Shown here one piece after another: positions 11,601-22,953 of a stretch of 64,000 nucleotides of DNA. The DNA lies in NCBI GenBank assembly GCA_943737045.1, contig CALSFV010000001.1, forward strand, positions 2,012,001-2,076,000. Reading direction: 5' to 3'. The stretch's first letter is position 1. Every line of letters begins with the position of its first letter. The notes beneath the pieces are model-generated. The model saw only the letters and a list, made by a program, of their open reading frames with translations. It ran no database searches and was not told the origin of the DNA. The translations under genes and the position numbers were made by a program. The DNA is from Parapristionchus giblindavisi. Lineage: Eukaryota; Nematoda; Chromadorea; Rhabditida; Diplogasteridae.

Positions 11601-13740
11601 CGTAGATATTCTTCAGACGACTAGCCATGGAATGGACATCGAGATGGCTCATGTACGAACCTGCACATCAATAGGGTAACTATCGATTTACACATGAAGA
11701 GTATGACACTAGCTACGCCGAGATACATATGTACATAAACAGTATGATTGATTTTGTGAGTACCAATTCGCCAGTTCGATCAATGTACATGCTTGAATTG
11801 CTACGCGGACATAAAATGTTCTCGGGGAAAGCGAACAAAAAATAGTGAGCATGCGCGCGTCGCACTATACCACTACTCGGGAGCAAGAGATGTCCTATCT
11901 TATCGAATATTAAGAGTTTTTTGATCATGCTGCGGATTTATGGGGTTGCAATACACAAAATCGTTAAAAGCACACCCAAAGCTAATTTTACTCTCCGCAT
12001 TGGGAATACTCTCTCGTAGACAAAGAAGGCGAGAGAGTGTGGCCAGAGCAGAGAGTTTCCAATTAGCTTGGGGTGCCACTTTAAATACCAGCTTTGGGAA
12101 GTAGAATCTTTGCTGATTATTATTATGCAGTCCCCTTCTAGTAGAGCTTATGTTTCATTCCGTAGAAAATTTAACATATTACCGCAAAATAATTTGAGAA
12201 TAAGAGAATAAATTGAAGTTTTGATGTTTTACGTGATCTCAATTAACTGGTTTTCACCGGACTTTTGGAACTCACTAGGATTGTAACTGAGCGAGAGTGG
12301 AATTCCAAACTCTGAAAACATCCTTGAGAAAGGAGAGGAAGCTCCAGAGGTGATGAAGGACTTGGGCTTGATAACAGGTTCAAGAGCTGTAATGTATTGA
12401 TGAAAAATAAGAAAAATTATATGTAGTCTGTCATTTTATTTGCAAATCTTCTCATTTTCTGTGAATAGAAAAAAATAACTAGTTTCCTCTTTTCTCTCCG
12501 TCCGTATTCTCTTCTGTTGCCCTTCGTCCTACACGCAACTATTTCCTTGCACAATATCTTTGTGATGTTTTGTGCTTTCATACGTCTAGCACGAAATGAG
12601 AAAGCGATTATTCTTATCGCCATCTATGAAACTTTCCCGACAGAGTCACATATCATTTCTCGGCACACTGCCCAGCAATTCCTCATATGTGTCACAAGAA
12701 CCCATGTGTTCGAATCCATGCATGATTCAAGTAAAATTCGTGCAATGACAACGAACAAATTCATCTCTTTGGAAAAAAAACTATAAGATAATTATAGAAA
12801 GACTGCTTCGTTCAACTGTCAATTATTCGTACCTGCTCCACACATGTCAAAGTTCTCGACGATGAAGACATCATACTTCTCAGCCGCGAGACGCTCAATC
12901 AACCCCGGCTCTTCCAGTACTCCCTTGCACTGAGCAGTGAACATTTGTCCCATGAACTTGCTGATCTGAAATCGTACAAGTGAATGGAAAATACTGAGAA
13001 CTTTTTAAATTAATATTAATATTTATCGTTTCTTGGTCAAGAGAAAATGACTATATTTTGCGTATAATACATATTGAATAAAAAAAAGGAAGAACCAAGA
13101 AAATACTGTAATATCTAGTTCACAACTCCGATACTATGATATTAAAAATTTTCGTGTCTACAATAAAATTAGTAAGTGTTGACGATGCGGTTCCAATTTC
13201 CGCTTGGTCCACAAAATCAGCAACTCACAAAGTAGGTAGTGATAACATCAAAGACATCCATGGAGAAGAAATCAGGATCATCATCACCACCCATCGCTTC
13301 GCTCATCTGCTTCATTTCGTCCGTCTGAAAAACAAAATATACAGCATGCGTTTTCACTTGATTTTTGCTTCCGGTCAGTTGCTAACCATTAAATTACAAT
13401 GTGCGTCTTAGTTAACAGCAAAATGTATACAACTTTTGTACCTGCTGCACGTAAATCATATTCGACTTTGTCGTCCCATCGTTGACCGACTCTTCAATTA
13501 TGGGAACTAAAGAAGTCTGAAATATACAAGCATTACAGATTATCCAACGATTCGTAACGATTAGACGGATTAACAGTGAGTACTCACAACATTATGTCCG
13601 CCCTCTGCTAGAATATCCGCGATGTTGCCCATGAAATTACTATGTGAATGTCCGAATCGGACATTGTATACTAAAATCTTATAGCATGAAGCACTCTCGA
13701 AGGCCAACGCCAAGATTATGCAAAGTGAGCTCAATCGCAT
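8683..13740 (-). CDS. UGT-B: UDP-glucuronosyltransferase, complete
   Basis: ER-membrane enzyme conjugating a sugar from a UDP-sugar to lipophilic substrates. Exons (minus): 13740-13588, 13516-13442, 13324-13229, 12965-12833, 12386-12276, 11660-11557, 11225-11175, 10961-10833, 10169-10062, 9693-9561, 9393-9316, 9258-9188, 9145-9072, 8959-8683. The sum is 1593 nt, giving 530 aa, the usual family length. Signal peptide at about 1-19, then YNVRFGHSHSNFMG (catalytic His region) and ENFDMCG. The C-terminal UDP-sugar site is FITHGGMGSTQETALRGVPG followed by IPIFGDQPRNAGMMQHN. One transmembrane helix near the end is followed by a cytosolic tail ending KKVKKE, a KxKxx-type ER retrieval signal. The start has TTGTAG three bases upstream. 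Oddity: exon 5 reads ALEPVIKPKS where paralogs have GLAHVIKPKS. An RTE fragment sits in intron 9. Confidence 0.93.
9762..10010 (+). mobile_element. RTE-like LINE fragment, 5'-inverted, with 12-bp target duplication
   Basis: Flanked by GGAGGTTAATGC at 9750-9761 and 10011-10022. The 3' tail on the plus strand (about 9958-10010) ends in ATTGAAATTGAAATTG. The part before it is inverted: on the minus strand 9958-9770 reads as the C-terminus of an RTE reverse transcriptase (PPGKPRVRWRDDLKRAIGVN). Inverted 5' part plus correctly oriented 3' tail plus target duplication is the pattern left by twin priming. It lies between the 108- and 133-nt exons of UGT-B. Confidence 0.8.
11289..11483. mobile_element. 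Small inverted-repeat element in UGT-B intron
   Basis: Imperfect inverted ends, GAGTTGGTTATT on the left and AATAGCCAACTCC on the right, with inner arms GGCTCGTAAAATCA / TGATTTTACGAGC. The centre holds C-rich and G-rich tracts (about 11326 and 11370). No second copy is seen in this window. Confidence 0.45.
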
Positions 13741-13975
13741 TGCCTACAATTACAAAGATTATTAGAGGGAAACAGGCACCAAATATAGTGTAAGAGAGAC
13801 AAATCAAATTCTCATACAACAAACTCTGTAGTGCGCAATGTGGCGAGAGGTTTGTTTGGCTGTGGTGAGAAGCACCCCCTTTTAAACAAAGCGGAAAACG
13901 CAGATAACGAATTGATAAGTTGTGAAACACCGCTATTTCCGCACGGCGAGAGGTTTCGCAATTGATAACGCAGAA
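13741..13975 (-). promoter_or_regulatory. Putative GATA-rich promoter of UGT-B
   Basis: Three GATAA sites fall within about 70 bp: CAGATAACG (13901), ATTGATAAG (13911) and ATTGATAACG (13961). Clustered TGATAA sites upstream of nematode intestinal genes are commonly bound by ELT-2-type GATA factors. The function here is inferred from sequence only. Confidence 0.3.
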
Positions 13976-15000
13976 ATAACCTGGCGCATACATCAGGGGC
14001 ATATAACCATTGTCTCTGTTTTGCCCAGAGTGGTTTCAGGTACAGCAGAATATAACAGTGAAATTAGGCTCCTTGATTTTTACGCAGTGAATAATGAATA
14101 TCAAGCGTACAAATTGATTGCGTTTTTACTCCAAATTTGACCAAATTTATAATATCATGGAAACTTTTGAATTTCGTTAAAGGTGGAGAATTCACCCGCG
14201 AAAATTCATGCAAATCTCTTGTATCTTGAGTATGCAAGTGTCAAGTGATATACACGAAGATAGAGTGATCGAAAACTGATTCTAATATTGCCAGCTCATA
14301 TGGCCAGGACAAGGTGGGAGCATCCCCTTGTATTGAAGGTCAGAAACGGTAAAACGAACGATTACTACAGTATGTCTAAACTGCAAAAAGTGAGAGTACT
14401 AAAAAAATATTTTATGGCAAAAAGTGCATACCTTAAAGATACCTAAAAGAACATATCTTGCGAGATTGCATTGAGCTACAGTATCCCAAAGATGACAGCA
14501 TTTCTTGGTACAATGAATCGTGCGTGTAGTCAAGTTGGAATTAATTTAATTTAATCATTATTTCGTTGGGGGGGGGGGTGGCCAGAAACCGAAGAAGTAC
14601 CGGTTATAATACATGGTATACACATTACGATAATGAAAAGTTAGATCATTAATACCTCAGTATACACAATATTTTTCAAGTGTCTTTGCAATATTCAATT
14701 GCTAACTATTGTACTATCTCATGCTGCCGTAATCACCAATTATTGGGACATTCATTTGATTTATTAGTCCAAGTAACGAAATATTAAAATTCATTGAAAA
14801 CACATTGAACACAGAGAACAATGCTTTAACAATATCGTTTAAATATATATATATGGCAATGTTGATTAAAATAAGTTAGTTCACGATCATTCTAGGGGAC
14901 CCCTGTCGCACACTATACGTTAGCGTAGGGAGAGCAGAAACATGTCAAGGAAAAAATAGCAAAAACAGTTGGGCTAAGTTGCGAGTGTTTATCTTTTGCT

Positions 15001-15085
15001 AATCCTCTTCGGGGAATCGAACTTTCTTGCCGACCAACCGGCCGGTTTGATTGTCCGTGCTCTTATCCACTAGACCATGGGTCCC
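15001..15085 (-). repeat. tRNA-like (SINE-type) segment, copy 1
   Basis: On the minus strand it has an A-box-like TGGTCTAGTGGATAAGAGCA and a B-box-like GTTCGATTCCCC. The TΨC arm does not pair, so it is not a working tRNA; it looks like a tRNA-derived SINE head carried inside the long repeat. An almost identical copy is at 21661-21745. Confidence 0.5.
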
Positions 15086-15263
15086 TATTACACTGAATGT
15101 CAAACGATCTACATATACTCAGACACTCCCGTAATTATATAGCATTTATATAACGATTCTGACTCCGCCCATTTAACAACGCGGGCTTGGACACCGATTG
15201 CAAACATTACAACTCCCCAAATATCTTTATTATTTCTGAAAACAGTATCCAGCCAGCACCTCA

Positions 15264-16008
15264 TCAGCACTCTAGACGGGCCAGAACGAGGACAGCGGAG
15301 TCGTTCACATCTATCTTCATTCTTCCATTGAGAAGTTCAGAGACGATGACGACGCCCTTCTGATGATCTTCACCAATCACGACAACGAATCGACGAATCG
15401 AAATGAAGAATGATAAATAACCATTGAGTCAATCTTTTTTTCCAATTATAATCTAATTTGAGTTCGAAAGCTACGCAAGGAAAACTCTCCACTATTTACA
15501 GTATCACAAAAGAGATGAGTTTGATTTATTTAATTTTCACAATTTTTGAATATTCCACGACATCAGAAAAGAGAAGTGTCACATTTCTCTTTGAAAGGAA
15601 CATCTTTTACCAATGATTTGGAAAGGAACTGTTGACTATGAACAAATTATTGATTGAACGATGACGTTATCAGAAGAAGAACCGAGAGGATAGTAATTTG
15701 GTGTTCAAAAGCCGTGAAAAGATAATAACAAGTGGCGAGAGTGTGCTTAAAACGAGAGAAAAATGAGTAAAGCGAGCAACATGAGAGTGTTCTCAGTTTT
15801 TCTTTTCTTTTCATGACTTTTGAACAGAGGTTAATATTGGCCGAGGTTTACTCGTACCTCACAGATCAGCAATCGATCGTAGATAGTCTGAAGTCGCCTC
15901 TGATGATGTCCATGATCCGTGGCCCAGCAAACGAAGGCGTTGCAGCAGAAGTTGTCCTCCTGTAGTACGGTCGTGATCGATTCGTCGCCCTTCATAAACG
16001 ATAGTGTT
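15264..16008 (-). other. Exon-like blocks of an unidentified gene in repeat copy 1
   Basis: Block X (16008 to about 15862) follows a TTTCAG-type acceptor, reads LSFMKGDESITTVLQEDNFC then NAFVCWATDHGHHQ, and ends at a GTACGA donor. Block Y (about 15400-15264) reads FVVVIGEDHQKGVVIVSELL and ends in TGA. Both are open with plausible splice signals. Copy 2 of the repeat has the same X block with a deletion and stop. I do not recognise the protein. It may be a gene carried by the repeat family. Confidence 0.35.
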
Positions 16009-16379
16009 CTGAAACGAATTTGACATTATCCCAAGTGATAGTTCAACGTCCTAAGGATTACAAAATAGAACAACAAAGTAATGAGAAGCAAGAGTTTTCA
16101 CAGAGAGAGAGATGCAAATTCAGAATATGAATCCTATACATGTGACAGAGAATCACGAACGAGAATACGAGGGGAACAGAGGATCAACGAAACACAAATA
16201 AGAGCATGCAATAATAGATAATAGAGATCGAGAAGCGAGCGAGAGACGATAAGGAAGAGATATAGCCAGAAACGGCGGGAAAATCAATGAGAGTGAAGGG
16301 ACAGAAGGAGCTAACAATAAGACTGTAAACGAAGGAAAGAGAGAGGTAGTAGGATGGGGCAAGACCATGGTCAGAGGAA

Positions 16380-16450
16380 GAAATGGAGAGAGAGAGAGAA
16401 GTAGAGGTGGAGTGATCGAGAGATAGAGAAGGAGAGGGAGAGGGATGGTA
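16380..16450. repeat. GA-rich low-complexity tract
   Basis: Purine run of GAGAGA type. Long Ser/Leu open frames over it on the minus strand are artefacts of composition. Confidence 0.7.
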
Positions 16451-17090
16451 AGAGAATGAAATATAATAATTACGAACCAAAAGATGAAGACAGGTATAGC
16501 GAGAAGTAGTTCATAATGGAGGGAAAAGCTAATGAATCAACGTTATCGATGGTACAACAACATGGACGAGTTTATACGCTTTCTTTCTATGTACCCTCTC
16601 GCTTTCCCACAATCTCTCACTCTACCAGCTCTCTCGTACGTTAGCACGCTCTCTGGAGCATGAAGGCATAGATCAAAGATCAATTTCAATAAGTAAACGA
16701 ATAAGGAGTGAGAACCTACGAAACGAGCGAAAGATAAAGAAATGAACGAGAATGATAATACGTGTCATAGATAATCATATGCAAGAGTAGACAACTATAA
16801 CGAAATTATATGCAAATATGATAAAGAACGATCATCATTGAACGAATGGAATGAAGAAAAGGGAGAGGAAGAGGGACATAGAAGACATATCAGAAAACAG
16901 ATGGGAACCACCAACCAGTCAACACTATTGATGGTAGGTCATTAACGAGGGCATTGGTTTCTTTCTCTGCACCCTCTCACTGACCCACACTCTCTCACTC
17001 TGTCTGTACTCTCTCACATTTGCACACTCTCTACTATGATCAAAGAACGATCACATAATCTCTTCGTAGCCAGGGAAGGAATAGGAGTTC

Positions 17091-17321
17091 TTAATCATCT
17101 TCACGTGCACATATACTCATATCGATGACTCTAGGAACTGGGAAGATCATCCCTTCCAATCCTTCCAGAATATCAAGATCGAGAGCGTGATTGTTTGCGT
17201 GCTCCTTATTATTCCTTATATCAAAGATCAACTTGAACAGGTTTACAACGAGGAGAAGACCGATGACAACAAGCAAAGAGAACAACCAAGAAAAAATATG
17301 ATAATCTGTGATCAAATTCAA
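17091..17321 (-). CDS. Hypothetical small membrane protein (76 aa)
   Basis: Open frame with a hydrophobic helix (FSWLFSLLVVIGLLLVVNLF) followed by a polar, acidic stretch ending CAREDD. The composition is not low-complexity, unlike its neighbours, and it sits at the end of repeat copy 1; copy 2 stops just short of it. It may be the last exon of a membrane protein or part of the repeat-borne gene. No family is recognised. Confidence 0.25.
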   Translation of the reverse strand: MNLITDYHIFSWLFSLLVVIGLLLVVNLFKLIFDIRNNKEHANNHALDLDILEGLEGMIFPVPRVIDMSICAREDD

Positions 17322-17934
17322 ATTGTTGTAGAGTGGATAAAGTTCTAGACAGAAATTAATGCAAAGGGGAAAGAGACCAATGATCTAGTAAAAAACATGT
17401 CATTCAATCCGCAGGACAGGAAGGAAAGAGGGAGAAACGGGATGTTCTAGAGAGAGTTAGAGAAAATGACCAATGATGAACGAAGAAATGACAGAAGGAG
17501 AGGGAGGGACACAGCAAAATTACGAAAATAGCCATAGCAACACGTAGTTCAAATGAAATTGGCGGGAAGAATGGAAGGAGACAGAGATTCATAAACAATA
17601 TCAATGGTAGGTCATGTTCACGCGCTGTCTTTCCTTTCTTGAACTCTCACAATTATCCATACTCTCTCACTCTGTCTCTATCTCTGTCTGTACTCTCTTC
17701 TGTCTGAACAGTCTCTCCTCTGATCAAATAATCATCACATAACAATAGGATGATTCTTTGATCAGAGTGATCTACCATCGATAATGTTTATCTATCATTG
17801 GTCACTTACTCCCTCTGTCATTTCCTCGCCATTTTCCTCAGATGCACGTGTCGCTACGTTCTTCTCTTCGTGTAATATCGATCAATATTGAATCAGTATC
17901 CCTCTGTCCATCGTTCTACCTCTCTTCTATCTCC

Positions 17935-17995
17935 CTCTCTCCCTCTATCTCTCTCTCTCCCTCTATGTACCGCTCTTCTTTTACCTCTACCTCTC

Positions 17996-18027
<32 letters not shown>

Positions 18028-18055
18028 CCCCCCTTTACCTCCCTCTCCTTGTCTC
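17935..18055. repeat. CT-rich low-complexity tract
   Basis: Pyrimidine runs including (CT)n at about 18001-18026. The overlapping Ser/Leu/Pro open frames are compositional. Confidence 0.75.
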
Positions 18056-18239
18056 TCCCAATTAATCTTCGTTCAATCTTTCCTATTTACATATACTGTA
18101 CTTGTGTTGTCTATCCATTCATCCATTGTATTCCGATTTGCCTATGATCCATAATTATATGAATTCCTGTTCAAATCATTTACAATTTTCGGCCGTCTAC
18201 TTTCTTCTCGTTTCCCCGATTGACCTTTTCTAAGTTGAT

Positions 18240-19445
18240 CATTGAACTTTACCTCCCGGTTCCCTTTCTCCCATCTCTATCGCGTAATCATTCAAATCAT
18301 TTTCAGGTGGTCTCTGCGAGGGTTTGACGACGATCAGTGGGTAAGGCGTCGTACCGACGAGACGAATTCGGAGTGTGATGGTGGTGGACTTCTATCTTCT
18401 CTCACTTGTGAATGGTACGGACATTACATCTAGTAATTATCCACCGTTATATACATCTGGCATCTGTACCCCACGAAACAGTGTTGTCGTGTCGATGCCT
18501 GGTCCGGCCTGCTAGAGTAGTGCCGATGTTTCGTAGAGTGTTGGATCACAAGTGGAAAACCCTGAGCATCCATAATTTTACTGTAGAAAGGTACCGCAAC
18601 CATCGATTGTCATCGATCGATGGTTGGCTACCGTAACCTACAATCACCCCATTGCTCACTTTTTTCCACTTGGGACCCAGTATCCTGACGACGATTTGTG
18701 CCATGTTCGAAAATTGCTAAAAGAAGCAAAGGAAGAGCGAGAGTGTATAATCAGTGGAGAGACGTATCTTTTCTTTGCATTTCTTATGAGCACTGACTAT
18801 TTTATGTACTATACACTTCTGAATAAACGGGAACATCCTTTTTATTGAATCTTTTCTAATGTATTATTCATTTTATAGGTAGATGCATCATGGTCAAGCA
18901 ACGTCGTCTGGAGAAGTTCATCATCGACGACGATGATTGTATTCTGAAGAATCGATGGATCGCGCCAGATGCCCTACCGTCCTTTACTTATGAGGAGAGT
19001 TTTGTAATAGTTTGGATATTCATTTACTTCATTTCATACCCATTTCAGAGCCATTTGCCGTGGTCTTCGAAACGTCATCAGAAGGTCATCATCATGGATC
19101 ATCTAAGGATTCAGAAGAACGGACACTTCTGCTACTGTTCAAGGTATTTTGTTGTTTTAGTGGATAGTCCAAATTGTTGAATTCAATCCAACTTCACATT
19201 TAACAGGACGAATCGTTTTCTCGCACTCGTTGTTGATGACGTGATCAGAAGGATGTCGTTGCGATCATCTACTACTCTGGAAGAACGGATTTCGCAGGAC
19301 TGTTTCTGAAGAATTGATAAATATTTTGGGGTGTGTTCACGTTTGCATCTGGTGTCCAAGCCCGCGAAGTTAAATGGGCGGAGTCAAAATCAGTATATGT
19401 ATGGGGTCAACCAGAAAGGGGCGGAGACATATATCGATACATATG
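18240..19445 (+). pseudogene. Inverted, decayed relative of the repeat-borne gene
   Basis: The segment 19313-19420 is the inverted counterpart of about 15155-15240: both contain the run GTGTCCAAGCCCGCG followed by TTAAATGGGCGGAGTC. Just upstream, 19205-19310 aligns in nucleotides with block Y of repeat copy 1 (GATCAGAAGGATGTCGTTGCGATCATC versus GATCATCAGAAGGGCGTCGTC, given here as short stretches), with stops and a shift. Further upstream, exon-like pieces with splice signals occur (for example around 18307-18430 and 18890-19010). So the two units share an ancestor in opposite orientation. No function is assigned. Confidence 0.35.
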
Positions 19446-19683
19446 AGAGGCTCAAGTAAGACTATACTGAACCGTTGACGTTTCACATAATCCCATAGCC
19501 TAGTGGATAGATATGTCGACCCAAGTGTATTTAAACATCTTTGTACTTTTTTTTATTCACTTACTTCGCGCTTTTCATATGCATGTGTCAAAGATTCATG
19601 AATTATGAATTATTTTATGTACATTTTGAAATGTATTCTATTTTGGTCTGGGTTTTTCACGTAGTGACATGAGCAGTACCTCT

Positions 19684-19920
19684 GGTATTTCAAAAATAGA
19701 AGTTTACTTATACTTTAACTTTAAGTAGACTTGTACGTCTACTTCAAGTGAAACGTGAGTCTACTTAAACTATGACGTCAATAAGCAAGTCTACTTAAAG
19801 TGAGACAAAGGTCTACTCAAAGTGAAAAGTGACGTCACTCAGTTGAAGTAGACTTAAAGTAGATTTTACGACAGTGACGTATTTTAAGTAGCTTTAAGTT
19901 TTGAAATACCATAGACGTAT
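19684..19920. mobile_element. MITE with GGTATTTCAAAA inverted ends
   Basis: Ends GGTATTTCAAAA (19684) and TTTTGAAATACC (to 19920). The interior repeats AGTCTACTT(A/C)AAG in both orientations with several TGACGTCA-like sites. No coding content. Confidence 0.7.
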
Positions 19921-20841
19921 TGCGGATGTGTCCGACAAGCGACAATATCGGCAATTGACGAAATAAAATAATTCGGCTATATAGGAAATTTTAAACTTAT
20001 TAATACAAAAAGAAGATACTTGTATGCACGATATATATCGATAACTCCCATAAAATTCAATAAATATCTATTATACAACTGCATAACTTCTCATCTTACA
20101 GTAGCCAGAGGGTTCTATCAAATTGCTTTCTCATAAATCACGTATTGCAAATAAATTATCAATTATGCAATTACAAAGTTAATTAAATTTTAATTTTCAA
20201 TTTCTCCCGTTTTTCAAAATACGGAAAGTATCTTATGCAAGGGATAATATTATTTTCAATTAATTATAATAAATGCAATCACAAAATTAATAAAAATATA
20301 AATTTTCATTTTTTCTCATTTCGTGTAGTTATCCCCGCCCGCTACCCGTCTCATTAGTGGTGGCATATGGGGTTCTGCGCGCGCGATGACTCTCTGCTAC
20401 CCATCGATCTAATCTCGTGGTCTGTCCTCTCTATCAAAGATCTAGCATCGAAAGGGAGTCGCTTCCTATCTTGTAATCAATTCTGTAGAGATGTGTATCT
20501 TTGTGTCTCACGCAAATATTAATCATCTACATACAAAGCAAATATTACCCAGTTCTTTCAATTCTAAGTTTATCCTCACGACCAGAATTAATAGACTATG
20601 AAATCTGATTATGAGAATAAATGTATTATTCAATCGATGCCAATCTTGCGTGAAACTATTTACAGCTCTTTATTATTTATGCCATGTATTAATCTGCATG
20701 TTCAAGGTTTCCGATTCGAATTTGTCGATTTTGGATTGATTCTATCATTGATGAAGGAGTGCATCTTCTTTCACAACGGGATTCAGTCTCTGGAATATGA
20801 AAAAACGAATTGGATTCTGTCGTCGTTACAACAGTGCAGAC
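19921..20841. other. Intergenic, no gene recognised
   Basis: AT-rich unique-looking sequence. An open stretch at 20598-20945 runs into the next MITE and has no family resemblance. Nothing further is supported. Confidence 0.4.
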
Positions 20842-21280
20842 CAGGGCTGTGCATTTTACGTTTTTCGATTTTACGAATTTTACGATTTTACGACTTTTTT
20901 CGTAAAATTTTTACGTTAAAATTTAACGAAATGGTAAAAATTTAACGAAACGAAAAAAAATGGCAAAAAAAACTGAATAATCGACGAAATTTGTGTCAAG
21001 AATTGTCGGAAAATCAATCTTTGGGAATGTATACATATTTCTTTCAAGTTTTTTTGCTGTAACTTCTGGTTAATCGTCTGTCCCCTGCATAAGAGAGTCG
21101 TTTATGAACATTCGCGGGCTTCATATCTTTTATCACGAAATACATTTGGGACAATTTCTTATAATTTTGACGCAAAATATTTTACGAAAATTTTACGAAT
21201 TTTACGAATTTTACGAGAAAAAAAATCGTAAAATGACGTTTTACGAAAATTTTACGAAAATGATTTTACGCACAGCCCTG
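20842..21280. mobile_element. hAT-like non-autonomous element
   Basis: Inverted ends CAGGGCTGTGCATTTTACG and the complement of CAGGGCTGTGCGTAAAATC. The CAGGGCTG start is common in hAT elements. Many TTTTACGA repeats lie inside. The expected 8-bp duplication is not exact (GTGCAGAC left, ATCGACAC right). It abuts the start of long-repeat copy 2. Confidence 0.65.
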
Positions 21281-21660
21281 ATCGACACATTACGATAATA
21301 AAAAGTTAGATCATTAATACCTCAGTATACACAATATTTTTCAAGTGTCTTTGCAATATTCAATTGCTAACTATTGTACTATCTCATGCTGCTGTAATCA
21401 CCAGTTATTGGGCTATTGATTTGATTTATTAGTCCAATTAACGAAATATTAAAATTCATTGAAAACACATTGAGCAAAGAGAACAATGCTTTAACAATAT
21501 TTTTAAATATATATGGCAATGTTGATTAAAATAAGTTAGTTCACGATCATTCTACGGGACCTCTGTCGCACACTATACGTTAGCGTAGGGAGAGCAGAAA
21601 CATGTCAAGGAAAAATTAGCAAAAACTGTTGGGCTAGGTTGAGAGTGTTTATCTTTTGCT

Positions 21661-21745
21661 AATCCTCTTCGGGGAATCGAACTTTCTTGCCGACCAACCG
21701 GCCGGTTTGATTGTCCGTGCTCTTATCCACTAGACCATGGGTCCC
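21661..21745 (-). repeat. tRNA-like (SINE-type) segment, copy 2
   Basis: Same A- and B-box-like blocks as 15001-15085, within long-repeat copy 2. Confidence 0.5.
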
Positions 21746-22900
21746 TATTAGAATGAATGTCTAACGATCTACATATACTCAGACACTCCCGTAATTATAT
21801 TGCATTTATATAACGATTCTGACTCCGCCCATTTAACAACGCGGGCTTGGACACCGATAGCAAACATTACAACTCCCCAAATATCTTTATTATTTCTGAA
21901 AACAGTATCCAGCCAGCACCTCATGAGCACTCTAGACGGGCCAGAACGAGGACAGCGGAGTCGTTCACATCTATCTTCATTCTTCCATTGAGAAGTTGAT
22001 CAGTGACGTAGGACGACGACCTTCTGATGATCTTCACCAATCACGACAACGAATCAACGAATCGAAATGAATAACGATAAATAACCATTGAGTCAATCAT
22101 TTTTCCAATTATAATCTAATTTGAGTTCGAAAGCTACGCAAGGAAAACTCTCCACTATTTACAGTATCACAAAAGAGATGAGCTTGATTTATTTAATTTT
22201 CACAATTTTTGAATATTCCACGACATCAGAAAAGAGAAGTGTCACATTTTTCTTTGAAAGGAACATCTTTTACCAATGATTTGGAAAGGAACTGTTGACT
22301 ATGAACCAATTATTGATTGAAAGATGATGTTATCAGAAGAAGAACCGAGAGGATAGTAATTTGGTGTTCAAAAGCAGTGAAAAGATAATATCAAGTGGCG
22401 AGAGTGTGCTTAAAACGAGAGTAAAATGAATAAAACTAGTAAATGCGAGTGTTCTCATTTTTTCTTTTCTTTTCATGACTTTTGAACAAAGGTTAATATT
22501 AGCCGAGATGTACTCGTACCTCACAGATCAGCAATCGATCGTAGATAGTCCGACGTCACCTCCAATGATGTCCATGATTCTTGCCCAAAATGACGTCGTC
22601 AGCAGAAGTTGTACTCCTGTAGTGTTCTCGTGATCGATTCGTCGCCCTTCATAAACGATGGTGTTCTGAAACGAATTTGACATTATCCCAAGTGATAGTT
22701 CGACGTCACCTATGGGCTACATAACTGAACAACAAAGTAATGAGAAGCAAGAGTTTAGAGACAGAGATAGAGATGCAAATTCAGAATATGGATCCTGTAC
22801 ATGTGACAGAGAATCATGAATGGGAACACGAGGGGAACATAGACTCAACAAAACACAAATAAGAGCATGCAATAATAGATCGAGGAGATAGAGAAGAAGG

Positions 22901-22902
<2 letters not shown>

Positions 22903-22949
<47 letters not shown>
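22903..22949. repeat. (GA)n microsatellite
   Basis: Uninterrupted GA dinucleotide run inside long-repeat copy 2; much shorter in copy 1. Confidence 0.85.

Positions 22950-22953
<4 letters not shown>

Larger units (their letters stand above)
14620..17105. repeat. Long dispersed repeat, copy 1 (~2.5 kb)
   Basis: Collinear with 21285-23797 over almost its whole length, starting at ACACATTACGATAA and ending near AATCATCTTCACG. It includes a tRNA-like segment, two exon-like minus-strand blocks and GA-rich tracts. Subunits around 16560-17040 and 17590-17800 repeat the theme GGTAGGTCAT followed by runs of CTCTCAC. The direct orientation and diverged interior argue against simple LTRs. Copy 1 keeps its exon-like blocks open; copy 2 does not. 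Confidence 0.75.

Noticed and set aside
15001..15085. A functional tRNA gene
   Set aside because: A and B boxes are present but the T arm does not pair, and the segment is copied inside a long repeat, so I read it as SINE-like.
16153..16480. Ser/Leu-rich open frames on the minus strand (also at 22845 and 17842-18154)
   Set aside because: These are produced by GA/CT low-complexity DNA, are open in several frames at once and have no splice or start context.
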